From contig CAYQQK010000001.1 in NCBI GenBank assembly GCA_964420065.1, positions 105,136-169,135 of the forward strand: 64,000 nucleotides of DNA. The letters run 5' to 3'. Position 1 is the stretch's first letter. Each line of letters begins with the position of its first letter. This document shows positions 16,727-24,973 of the stretch, piece after piece. The notes below the pieces were generated by a model. The model did no database searches, was not told the origin of the DNA, and was given only the letters and a program-made list of their open reading frames with translations. A program made the position numbers and the translations under genes. Source of the DNA: CAYQQK01 sp964420065. GTDB lineage: Bacteria; Bacillota; Dethiobacteria; DTU022.

Positions 16727-17776
16727 ATGAAACAAGTGATCAAGGCCAAACGTAAACACTGTCGCGCTCTGTTCCGGAAAAAGAATGTCGTCGGGGTTGG
16801 AGTGGGGTATCGGGAAAAAGAGGGCCGGCCCACCCGGGAAACGGCGATGGTCGTTTTTGTCCAAAAAAAAATGCCCCGGCAGTCGCTTCATGAGGTCGAT
16901 CTGGTGCCCCGCTCCCTGGGAGGGGCTGCGGTCGATGTGGTCGAAATCGGAGAGGTGCGCCTGCTCCACGAAAACAATGGGGATCCAGATCGAACCCGGC
17001 GGCACGAGGTGGATCGCCTGAAACGTTATCGCCCGGCGCCGGGGGGAGTCAGTGCCGGCCATTATCGGGTTACCGCCGGCACCTTGGGCACGGCGGTTCG
17101 GGATCGCCAAACCGGCGCACTATTGGCCCTCTCAAACAACCATGTTTTTGCCAATGCCTCCGCCGGTGAAGATGGGCGGGCCGCCTTGGGGGATCCGATT
17201 TTACAGCCCGGTTTTTTTGACGGCGGGCGCGTCCCCGGGGACGTGATCGGACACCTTGAACGTTTCATACCGATGCAGCGCACTTTTCAACGTTCTTCCT
17301 GTGTCACAGCCGCCTTCTGGGAAAAGGCGGCCAATCGTATTTTGTCCGTATTCCGGCCCCAGTACCGGGTAGATTTTTCACGCGCCTTCACCGGAGGCAA
17401 CCTGGCCGATGCCGCTTTGGCCCGGCCGGTCCGGGATGAAGACCTCGATCCGGAGATATTAGGTATCGGCCCGCTGTTCGGGCCGGGTGAAGTGAAGCTG
17501 GGGACGGCGGTGCGTTTTAGCGGCCGTAGCAGCGGCCTGCAACGCGGTCGGATCCTGGCCGGGGAGGTTAGCCTTTACGTCCAGATATCCCCGCAAGAAG
17601 AGGTGTTCTTTGTTGATCAAATTGTTATTTCGGCAATTTCCCGCCCCGGGGATAGCGGTTCTGTTCTGGTGGACGACAAAAACCGGGCCGTCGGGCTTCT
17701 TTTTGCCGGCTCGGAAAAGGCCAGCATCTGCAACCGGATGGAAAACGTATGCAACCTGTTGGACGTAAAGGTTTGA
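16727..17776 (+). CDS. trypsin-like serine peptidase (NAL1-like group)
   Basis: The 349-residue protein lacks a signal peptide and membrane segments and so is probably cytoplasmic. A chymotrypsin-fold catalytic triad can be read: His139 in ALSNNHVFAN, Asp228 in GNLADAALA and Ser310 in SRPGDSGSVL. The first 100 residues are basic, with a glycine-valine repeat (VVGVGVGY), and resemble the N-terminus of bacterial proteins related to plant NAL1. The substrate is unknown. ATG at 16727 follows GAAGGAAGGA; TTG at 16721 is an in-frame alternative. It stands alone between two terminators. Confidence 0.8.
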   Translation: MKQVIKAKRKHCRALFRKKNVVGVGVGYREKEGRPTRETAMVVFVQKKMPRQSLHEVDLVPRSLGGAAVDVVEIGEVRLLHENNGDPDRTRRHEVDRLKRYRPAPGGVSAGHYRVTAGTLGTAVRDRQTGALLALSNNHVFANASAGEDGRAALGDPILQPGFFDGGRVPGDVIGHLERFIPMQRTFQRSSCVTAAFWEKAANRILSVFRPQYRVDFSRAFTGGNLADAALARPVRDEDLDPEILGIGPLFGPGEVKLGTAVRFSGRSSGLQRGRILAGEVSLYVQISPQEEVFFVDQIVISAISRPGDSGSVLVDDKNRAVGLLFAGSEKASICNRMENVCNLLDVKV

Positions 17777-17781
17777 AAAGA

Positions 17782-17823
17782 AAAAAGGGTGTCTTGATCC
17801 GTTCGATCAAGACACCCTTTTTA
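17782..17823. terminator. bidirectional terminator between protease gene and PFOR
   Basis: A 16-pair perfect stem (AAAGGGTGTCTTGATC and its complement) with a five-base loop is flanked by an A tract on one side and a T tract on the other. It ends both convergent genes. Confidence 0.93.
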
Positions 17824-17834
17824 GATTGTCTTTT

Positions 17835-20800
17835 TTATTCCATTTTCATTGCTGCCAACTGTTTGTAACGGTTCAGCCTGGCCTTGGCATCCTGTTCCGC
17901 CCGGGCGAAGAGTCTTTCGGCTTGTTCGGGGAACTGGGATGCGAGCGCACGGTAACGGACTTCGTTCATCAGGAAAGTGCGCAGATCTACCGTCGGATCT
18001 TTGGAATCCAGGACCAGTGGATTTTTACCCTCCTTGGCCAGAAGCGGGTTGTAACGATAAAGGATCCAGTAACCCGAGTCCACGGCCAATTTTTTCTCGC
18101 GCTGGCTCTTGGACATATCGATGCCATGGTTGATGCACGGTGAGTAGGCAATGATGAGCGAGGGTCCGGGATAGCTTTCCGCCTCGAGGAAAGCTCGCAA
18201 AGTCTGACGCTGGTTGGCTCCCATGGCGACAGCGGCGACGTAGGCATAGCCGTAGGTCATTGCCATCTGCCCCATATCCTTTTTGGGCGTTTCTTTGCCC
18301 GCGGCGGCAAACCTGGCGATGGCTCCGGTGGGGGTGGATTTGGAAGACTGACCGCCGGTGTTGGAATAGACTTCGGTATCCAGCACCAAAATATTGACAT
18401 CGGCTCCGGTGGAAAGGACATGGTCCACCCCGCCGTACCCGATGTCGTAAGCCCAACCATCCCCGCCGATGATCCAGATGGAACGCTTGGCCAGAAGGTC
18501 TTCTTTTTCTTTTATTTGTGCCAGAGCTGTCTTTGCCTCACCCGCGGCGGTTTCAAGAGCGGAGGGCAGGATTTCGCGGATCCGGTCCGCCGCTTTTAAG
18601 GAAGCATCCCCTGCATTTTTTACTTCCAACCAGTGGATCAAGGTTTCCTTCAATTCAGCCGGAATCTCCAGGGTTAAGGCCCGCTTTACCGTTTCGATCA
18701 ACAGTTTACGCTGTTGTTCAACACCCAACAGGTAGCCGTAACCGTACTCGGCGTTGTCCTCGAAGAGCGAACTGGCCCAGGCCGGTCCCCTGCCCCGGTC
18801 GTCCGTGCAATAGGGAACGGTAGGAGCGTTTCCGCCGTAAATGGAGGAGCATCCCGTGGCGTTGGCCACCAGCATACGGTTACCGAAAAGCTGGGTTACC
18901 AGTTTGACATACGGTGTCTCTCCGCAGCCGGGGCAGGCTCCCGAATATTCGAACAAGGGGCGTTTGAACTGGCTGCCGCGGACAGTGTCGGGAGCGATCT
19001 CTACGTCGGGTTCCGGAAGGCTGATCGCAAACCGGAAATTGGCCTCCTCGGCGGCGAAACCTTGATCAAAGGGGACCATGGTTAAGGGGGTCCCTTTTTT
19101 GGCCGGGCAAACATCGACGCAATTTGCGCAGCCGGTGCAATCCAGCGGCGATACTTGCATGCGATAATACATTCCCTTGAGCCCTTTGCCGATGGCGTCC
19201 TTGGTGACGAAACTTTCCGGAGCCCGCGTCCGGTCATCATCGGTGAGCAGATAAGGCCGGATCGCCGCATGGGGGCAGATGAAGGCGCACTGGTTGCATT
19301 GGGTACAGTGCTCCGGATCCCATACCGGAACATTTACGGCCACACCCCGTTTTTCATAGCGCGTCGTTCCGGTAGGGACAGTTCCGTCCGGATTGAATGC
19401 GCTTACCGGCAGATCGTCGCCCTCCAGCCTAAGCATGGGGTAGATCGTTTCCCGGACGTATTGCGGGGCTTCTTCGGGAATGAATTTGGCTCCGGTGGTT
19501 GTTTCGGACCATTTGTCCGGGTATTGGATCTTTTCAAGCGCTTCAATTGCTTTACTGATTGCGGCCACGTTCATGTTGACCACTTTGTCACCTTTGCTGC
19601 CATAGGTAGCCCGGATCGACTTCTTGATTTCTTCGAAGGCGAGTTCCGGATCGATCACTTTGGCCAGATAAAAGAATGCCGCTTGCATGATTACGTTGAT
19701 CCGGCTGCCCAGTCCGATTTCGCCAGCAATCTTGAAGGCATCCAGGTTGTAGAATTTTAAATTTTTGCGGGCGATGGTCTGTTTCATTCCCGCCGGCAGC
19801 CGTTCATCCATCTCCTCTTGGGACCAGTGGGAGTTGAGCAGGAAAGTTCCCCCATCCCGGATCCCCTTGAGGATGTTAAAACGGGTGACGTAAGTGGGGT
19901 TGTGGCAGGCGATAAAGTTGGCCTGGTCGATCAGGTACGGCGCCTGGATCGGTGTCGGACCGAAGCGCAGGTGTGAGATGGTAACCCCGCCTGACTTTTT
20001 GGAGTCATAAACAAAATATCCTTGTGCATACAGGTTGGTCGAATCACCGATGATCTTGATGCTGTTTTGGTTGGCGCCGACGGTACCGTCACCGCCAATG
20101 CCGTAGAATTTGCCCTGGAATACTCCTTCCGGGGCGGTATCGATGATTTCCGTGACCGGGAGAGAGGTAAAGGTGACGTCGTCGGTGATACCGACGGTAA
20201 AGCTGTTTTTCGGTTCATCCGCCTTCAAGTTATCAAAAGCGGCCTTGACCATCGAGGGGGAAAATTCCTTGGAACCCAATCCATAGCGGCCGCCGACGAT
20301 GATCGGAGTTTGCCGTTTTTGCATATAAGCGGTGCAAATATCCTGATAAAGCGGTTCACCCGGCGCACCCGGTTCCTTGGTCTTTTCCAGAACGGCCAGG
20401 CGGCGGCAGGTGGGTGGTACCGCCGCCAGGAAATGCTCGGTGGAGAAGGGACGGAAGAGGCGCACCTTGATCAAGCCCACTTTTTCTCCGGTCCCGCGAA
20501 GGTAATTCACCGTTTCCTCGACCGTATCACCGGCTGAACCCATGCATACGATCACCCGTTCGGCATCCGGAGCGCCGACATAATCAAATAGATGATAGCG
20601 GCGGCCGGTAACCCCGTGGAGCCGGTCCATCTCTTCGGCAACGATGCCCGGCACCGCCCGGTAGTAACGGTTCAGTGCCTCCCGGTTCTGAAAGAAAATG
20701 TCCGGGTTCTGGGCCGTGCCCCGTTGATGAGGCCGTTCCGGTGAGAGGGCGCGGCGGCGGAAAGCGGCGATCGCTTCCCAATCCACCATTTTTTTGATCT

Positions 20801-21374
20801 CTTCGTAATCGATCAACTCGACCTTCTGGATCTCGTGGGAGGTACGGAAACCGTCAAAAAAATGCAGGAAAGGAACCCGGGAACGGAGTGTGCTCAGATG
20901 AGAAACCAGGCCGAGATCCAGTATTTCTTGAACCGAGGCTGACGAAATCATGGCGAAACCGGTCTGGCGAGCGGCCATGACATCGGAATGCCCGCTAAAA
21001 ATGGAAAGAGCATGGGCGGAAATGACGCGGGCGGAAACGTGGAATACGGTCGGTAGCTGCTCACCGGAGATCTTGAACATGTTTGGGATCATCAAAAGCA
21101 GACCCTGGGAGGCGGTAAAAGTAGTGGTCAGGGCTCCGGTAACCAGTGCCCCGTGGACCGCTCCGGCTGCCCCTGCCTCCGATTGCATGGTGCTGATGCG
21201 CAGAACCTGACCGAAAATGTTTTTTCGTCCGTGGGCGGCCCAGGCGTCGCAGGTTTCGGCCATGTCGGAAGAGGGGGTGATCGGGTAAATGGCAGCGACA
21301 TCGCTCAGGGCGTAGGCTATATAAGCTGCGGCGGTGTTTCCGTTTACAGTTTCCACGCTATGCTTGTACGTCAT
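17835..21374 (-). CDS. nifJ: pyruvate:ferredoxin (flavodoxin) oxidoreductase, single-chain
   Basis: PFOR interconverts pyruvate and CoA with acetyl-CoA, CO2 and reduced ferredoxin. The 1179-residue chain has the fused order of homodimeric PFORs: the pyrimidine-binding domain (IAYALSDVAAIYPITPSSDM), the gamma domain (GIGGDGTVGANQNSIK), a two-cluster ferredoxin domain (CTQCNQCAFICPHAAI and CTGCANCVDVCPAKK), and the TPP domain (CPGCGETPYVKL, GGDGWAYDIGYGG, EVYSNTGGQ). ATG at 21374 follows AAGGAGG. The approximately 80 bases upstream are markedly AT-rich and probably hold the promoter, but no unambiguous -35/-10 pair was found. It appears monocistronic. Confidence 0.97.
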   Translation of the reverse strand: MTYKHSVETVNGNTAAAYIAYALSDVAAIYPITPSSDMAETCDAWAAHGRKNIFGQVLRISTMQSEAGAAGAVHGALVTGALTTTFTASQGLLLMIPNMFKISGEQLPTVFHVSARVISAHALSIFSGHSDVMAARQTGFAMISSASVQEILDLGLVSHLSTLRSRVPFLHFFDGFRTSHEIQKVELIDYEEIKKMVDWEAIAAFRRRALSPERPHQRGTAQNPDIFFQNREALNRYYRAVPGIVAEEMDRLHGVTGRRYHLFDYVGAPDAERVIVCMGSAGDTVEETVNYLRGTGEKVGLIKVRLFRPFSTEHFLAAVPPTCRRLAVLEKTKEPGAPGEPLYQDICTAYMQKRQTPIIVGGRYGLGSKEFSPSMVKAAFDNLKADEPKNSFTVGITDDVTFTSLPVTEIIDTAPEGVFQGKFYGIGGDGTVGANQNSIKIIGDSTNLYAQGYFVYDSKKSGGVTISHLRFGPTPIQAPYLIDQANFIACHNPTYVTRFNILKGIRDGGTFLLNSHWSQEEMDERLPAGMKQTIARKNLKFYNLDAFKIAGEIGLGSRINVIMQAAFFYLAKVIDPELAFEEIKKSIRATYGSKGDKVVNMNVAAISKAIEALEKIQYPDKWSETTTGAKFIPEEAPQYVRETIYPMLRLEGDDLPVSAFNPDGTVPTGTTRYEKRGVAVNVPVWDPEHCTQCNQCAFICPHAAIRPYLLTDDDRTRAPESFVTKDAIGKGLKGMYYRMQVSPLDCTGCANCVDVCPAKKGTPLTMVPFDQGFAAEEANFRFAISLPEPDVEIAPDTVRGSQFKRPLFEYSGACPGCGETPYVKLVTQLFGNRMLVANATGCSSIYGGNAPTVPYCTDDRGRGPAWASSLFEDNAEYGYGYLLGVEQQRKLLIETVKRALTLEIPAELKETLIHWLEVKNAGDASLKAADRIREILPSALETAAGEAKTALAQIKEKEDLLAKRSIWIIGGDGWAYDIGYGGVDHVLSTGADVNILVLDTEVYSNTGGQSSKSTPTGAIARFAAAGKETPKKDMGQMAMTYGYAYVAAVAMGANQRQTLRAFLEAESYPGPSLIIAYSPCINHGIDMSKSQREKKLAVDSGYWILYRYNPLLAKEGKNPLVLDSKDPTVDLRTFLMNEVRYRALASQFPEQAERLFARAEQDAKARLNRYKQLAAMKME

Positions 21375-21560
21375 GAACTAATCCTCCTTGTTTAGAATGA
21401 TAAGGTTAATGCAAACATTTATAATTATTCTAATAAATATTTGCGTTTCCCTTCTTTATCTTACTACTTTGTTGAATTTATCTCAATAGAAATTCCCGAT
21501 GAGGTGGACCGACCGGGAGGCGCCGCTTGTGGGAGTTTCTCCATCCCCCCGCCTTCGGGT

Positions 21561-22352
21561 TTACCTTCCCTCCGGGATGGCAGCCCGGGCGATGTGGTCC
21601 ATGGCCTCTCCAACTTTTTCGGCCCAGAGCGGATCGCGGGCATAATTGATCCCAACAGCATGAAGGTCATTTCCGCTATAAAAACGACCATGGCGGTCCA
21701 GGTAACTGTTTTGCAGCAACCGGGCTGTGTAAAAAATACAATCACGCCGGGATTCGAAACTGCGGGCACTGGCGTACGGGGTAGGCCCTCCCGCCCCCAG
21801 ACCGAACAGGTTGTTTTTCCCCCGAGCCAGGGCGGACATGCCTCCACCGCTTTCAAAATAGGCTATCGCTGCCAGGACGAGGCTGTTCACGCCGTGTGAT
21901 TCCTCCGCCCGCACCAGGTCTTCCCCGGTTCCCTTCAAGCCATGTGCCCCCAACCGCGCCCAGGCCCGTTCATACATTTTTGCCGTGAAACAGGAGGGGG
22001 TCAATATTTCCATCCGTGGCCCCGTCCGGCCTACTGCATTGCGGTATGTTTGTCGCTGGTTAAAAAGGATCTGTTCCAATTCACTGTTCAACTGCTCCAG
22101 CAGTTCCAGATCAGACTCTCGATTCTGCAGTTGTTCCCGTAGAAAGTTGCTTTGTTCCTGGATCAGTCCCAGTTCCCGCAGGGTATGTGTATAAGCCCGG
22201 CCCATCTCCTCGATCCGTTCCTGGAGGTAGGCCTGTTCGCGCCGATGTTGTTCCTGCTGGTACTGCAAGGCCAGGGGGGCAAGGACCAACAGGGATGCCG
22301 TTGCCAAAAAAAGGCTTGCCTGTTGGAGCGTTCGCAGTCGCGGTTGTTTCAT
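21561..22352 (-). CDS. membrane-anchored N-acetylglucosaminidase-like protein
   Basis: The 263-residue protein has an N-terminal membrane anchor (residues about 10-30), a coiled coil (about 32-100, rich in Glu/Gln/Leu), and a C-terminal glucosaminidase domain of the FlgJ/LytD type. That domain shows the catalytic-region glutamate in IAYFESGGG and GKNNLFGLGA, YASARSFESRRDCI, and INYARDPLWAEKV. Such enzymes cleave peptidoglycan glycan strands. ATG at 22352 has AAGGAG 11 bases upstream. It lies 82 bases downstream of the LytR-like gene on the same strand, so the two may be co-expressed. Confidence 0.8.
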   Translation of the reverse strand: MKQPRLRTLQQASLFLATASLLVLAPLALQYQQEQHRREQAYLQERIEEMGRAYTHTLRELGLIQEQSNFLREQLQNRESDLELLEQLNSELEQILFNQRQTYRNAVGRTGPRMEILTPSCFTAKMYERAWARLGAHGLKGTGEDLVRAEESHGVNSLVLAAIAYFESGGGMSALARGKNNLFGLGAGGPTPYASARSFESRRDCIFYTARLLQNSYLDRHGRFYSGNDLHAVGINYARDPLWAEKVGEAMDHIARAAIPEGR

Positions 22353-22434
22353 AACATACCGGCTCCTTAAGGATTACAGATGTTCACACTATTATTCGGT
22401 ATGCTTCCAAAAATTCCTGCCCCGTCCGTAATTT

Positions 22435-23298
22435 TCAGCATGTTGCCGGTTGTTCTTCATCATTGTTCGTCGGGTGCGTCTGAAAATTTTTCCCCGAAGC
22501 GCCGCCTTTTTTCCGGGTTGGAAACTCTTGAAAAAAAACCTGATCGGGCCTGATGGTTTGGGTAATTTCCCGCACCCTGAGCAGATCCGACAGGGCCATA
22601 TTGGTCTGCAGGTTCCGGTATCCAGTCCAGAGCAATTTCCAGCCCAGGGACGTTCCATCGAGGTCGCGGGCGGTTTCCAGAAGGGCGGTGATCAATCCTT
22701 GCTTGGTGTTGCAGCCCGATCCTGAATCTTCCAGCAGGCGTTGCAGCACTATTTCCCCCCCCAGAATATCGCCGCGTTCCCGATCTGCCTCCGGATATTC
22801 CGGACTACCTCCCATCAGGTCAACCATGGCCACGAAACCTTTCAAGTCGAGTTCAACCAAAAAAGAAATGTTTTGGCCGGTCAGCCGGCCCGCCCGATCG
22901 GTCAGGCGGCGGCAGTTTTCCCGCCGGCCGGTGAGAGTGCCGCTGAGCATGCCCGTGCCGGTGATATCACCGGCCGGGGGAAAAAGGAGAGTCGGATCAA
23001 GATCGAGCAGGCGGGAATACGACTGGGGAACCAGGGTCACTACCATCACGATGGCCGGAATGGTTTCCCCGGAGTGCCTGCCGATGAGGAGGAAATGAAG
23101 TGCAACCGCCCCTCCCGACGGAAATTCCTTTTTCCCGACCCGGTCGGGTTGGGTTATGACCGGTTTCTTTTTTTCAATGGGGGGGGCGGAGGCGATGCTT
23201 TCGAACGAATTGATTCCAGCCGCTCCTGAAGTCGTCGCCAGCCCCAGCACGAGTAGTAATAAACAGGCGATAAAATTGCCGGTATTGCGCATAGCCAT
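22435..23298 (-). CDS. degenerate LytR-CpsA-Psr (LCP)-like exported protein
   Basis: The 287-residue protein has a signal peptide or N-terminal anchor (FIACLLLLVLGLATTSGAAG). Its middle recalls an LCP phosphotransferase fold: LHFLLIGRHSGETIPAIVMV, then ISFLVELDLKGFVAMVDLMGG, which matches the idhyv-vdf-gF-lvD-GG pattern. The conserved arginines of active LCP enzymes (the YxR motif and its partner) are not evident, so it may be inactive or only distantly related. The C-terminus is polar and low in complexity. The start follows GTGAGG. Assignment is tentative. Confidence 0.5.
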   Translation of the reverse strand: MAMRNTGNFIACLLLLVLGLATTSGAAGINSFESIASAPPIEKKKPVITQPDRVGKKEFPSGGAVALHFLLIGRHSGETIPAIVMVVTLVPQSYSRLLDLDPTLLFPPAGDITGTGMLSGTLTGRRENCRRLTDRAGRLTGQNISFLVELDLKGFVAMVDLMGGSPEYPEADRERGDILGGEIVLQRLLEDSGSGCNTKQGLITALLETARDLDGTSLGWKLLWTGYRNLQTNMALSDLLRVREITQTIRPDQVFFQEFPTRKKGGASGKNFQTHPTNNDEEQPATC

Positions 23299-23375
23299 GC
23301 CAGCCTCACTTGTTATGTTATGCCTTAGCTTTTGCGGATAAGACGGCGGTTATCCTTCTCCCCGGGGTTGTATCT

Positions 23376-23384
23376 GTATATAAT
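23376..23384 (+). promoter_or_regulatory. possible -10 element for the DUF362 gene
   Basis: TATAAT lies at 23379-23384, about 45 bases before the start codon. No good -35 is visible. Confidence 0.3.
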
Positions 23385-23429
23385 GGGACCATGATCCCGG
23401 AGTAAGTGGAAAGGTAGTGCAACCGAAAC

Positions 23430-24578
23430 ATGAAAAATGCAATCGTGGGTATTGCGCGGACTGCACCCCGGCCGGATCGCGCCGCGGTTGCTGTTGCAGT
23501 AAAAGAAGTAATTTCCCTGGCCGGCGGGTTACCGCCGGCGATCCGGAAGGGGGCCCGGGTGTTGCTCAAGCCCAACCTGGTCAGCGTGCCTCCCACCCGT
23601 GAGAGCGGGGCGGTGACCCACCCGGAAGTTTGCCGGGCCATGGCTGCCGCTGTGATCGCCCGGGGCGCGTTTCCTTTTATCGCCGATTCGGCGGGTGTAG
23701 GGGTCGATACAGGAGCGGTAATCGATTTCATGGGGTATGACGTATTGCGCCGTGAGGGTATAGCTGTGCTGGATTTAAAACAGGACCGGGCGGTGACGGC
23801 AAAAAACCCGGGAGGGCGGGTGCTGCCGCTGCTCCACACCTTTGATGCGGTTTTGGAAGCCGATGCCGTGATCAACTTGCCCGTTCTTAAAACGCATGAC
23901 CAGGTTGAGATTACCCTGGGATTGAAGAATCTAAAGGGGCTACTCCAGGATCGGGCCAAAAAAGCAGCCCATCGCTGCGGTGTTGTGGAAGCGGTTATTG
24001 AAACGGCCGCCTTTTTTAAACCATGTTTCACCCTGGTCGATGGGATTTTTGGGCAGGAAGGGGTAGGTCCGGTCTACGGGGAACCGGTGGAGATGGATCT
24101 ATTGATTGCCGGGGCGGATCCAGTTGCGGTTGATGCCGTGGCCGGGGAGATCATCGGTTTTGCACCGCAGGAGGTGCCGATTACCCGTCGGGCGGCGGAA
24201 GCCGGCCTGGGTACGGCCGATTCGGGCCGGATTACGGTGACCGGCCTGCAAGTGGATGAGGTCCGGAGGCCTTTCAAGCGCTGCAGCGAAGCGGAAATTT
24301 TGAAGGGGGCTCTGCCATGTAACCTTCTTTTTGCACCGGAAACATGTACCGGCTGCCGTAATACCGTGATTTCGGTGCTGGTAGCAATGGACCGCTGCGG
24401 TTTACTTCACCACTTCAAGGGGCTGACGGTGGTTGCCGGTCCGGTCCGGGGTGAGTTGCCGCCCGGGGAGCCTTTTCTGGTGGGGAATTGTGCCCGAAAA
24501 ACCGATCGAAAAGCACTCCACATTGAAGGATGCCCTCCCGAAAATTCATGGATTATTGAGGCCTTGGTAAAGCGTTAG
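23430..24578 (+). CDS. DUF362 domain protein
   Basis: The 382-residue protein belongs to the DUF362 family, defined by VLLKPNLVS near residue 47, a glycine-rich VTHPEVCRAMAAAV, NLPVLKTHDQVEITLGLKN and PVAVDAVAGEIIG. Many relatives carry ferredoxin-type clusters. This one has only scattered cysteines (CTGCRNTVISVL, and DRCG further on) and no complete CxxCxxCxxxCP motif. Its function is unknown; family members occur widely in anaerobes. The start ATG at 23430 lacks a well-placed ribosome-binding site. It is a single gene between two minus-strand units. Confidence 0.8.
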   Translation: MKNAIVGIARTAPRPDRAAVAVAVKEVISLAGGLPPAIRKGARVLLKPNLVSVPPTRESGAVTHPEVCRAMAAAVIARGAFPFIADSAGVGVDTGAVIDFMGYDVLRREGIAVLDLKQDRAVTAKNPGGRVLPLLHTFDAVLEADAVINLPVLKTHDQVEITLGLKNLKGLLQDRAKKAAHRCGVVEAVIETAAFFKPCFTLVDGIFGQEGVGPVYGEPVEMDLLIAGADPVAVDAVAGEIIGFAPQEVPITRRAAEAGLGTADSGRITVTGLQVDEVRRPFKRCSEAEILKGALPCNLLFAPETCTGCRNTVISVLVAMDRCGLLHHFKGLTVVAGPVRGELPPGEPFLVGNCARKTDRKALHIEGCPPENSWIIEALVKR

Positions 24579-24973
24579 GATCGGGACACCGGCCTGGAGC
24601 CAGGGTTGTCACGCCACCCGTTTAATATTTCCTTCAGTTTGGCCATCAGCCACACGCCTTTAACTGTTTTGTCCCCTAACTAAACTTTATTTCCCTGCGG
24701 GCGGGGCGATCACCTTTTCTTCGGGTGGCTGTTTTCTGGGCGATGGTGCGGCCGCAAGTTGTCGGTTCTTGCGGTGCCGGGTTTTCCAAGGATCGCTCCC
24801 ATTTGTCACGGACCTACAATTTTAATTGAACAGCGCCCCGGTTTGACAGGAAGGGAGGCGTTTCGTCGCCGATCGCTGTTTTACAAACAAAATCACGGAA
24901 GGCAAAAAATGTCGAAAAAAGCAAGAGGGTTTCTACGGCGGTGAGCCGTTGCAACAGCCCGGCTTTATTGGTG
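24579..24973. other. 395-base intergenic region between the DUF362 gene and mnmG
   Basis: This lies between two convergent genes. It contains a hairpin (CCGCAAG/CTTGCGG, 24752-24774) without a T tract and a minus-strand ORF of 40 codons (24687-24809), listed separately. On the minus strand at its distal end a second short open frame reads MAKLKEILNGWRDN and stops just inside 24576-24650. No RNA gene or known protein remnant is recognised. Its composition is similar to the neighbourhood. Confidence 0.4.
24687..24809 (-). CDS. possible 40-residue basic, proline-rich small protein
   Basis: GTG at 24809 opens a 40-codon frame that reads NGSDPWKTRHRKNRQ near the start and ends APPAGK. It is basic in the first half and proline-rich in the second. 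The ribosome-binding site is poor. It lies downstream of mnmG on the same strand. It could be a real small gene, a decayed gene end, or chance. Confidence 0.2.
   Translation of the reverse strand: MTNGSDPWKTRHRKNRQLAAAPSPRKQPPEEKVIAPPAGK

Noticed and set aside
20412..20423. T-box-like GGGTGGTACCGC
   Set aside because: It lies inside the PFOR coding sequence, on the strand opposite the gene, with no specifier stem, terminator or downstream aminoacyl-tRNA gene. Chance is sufficient.
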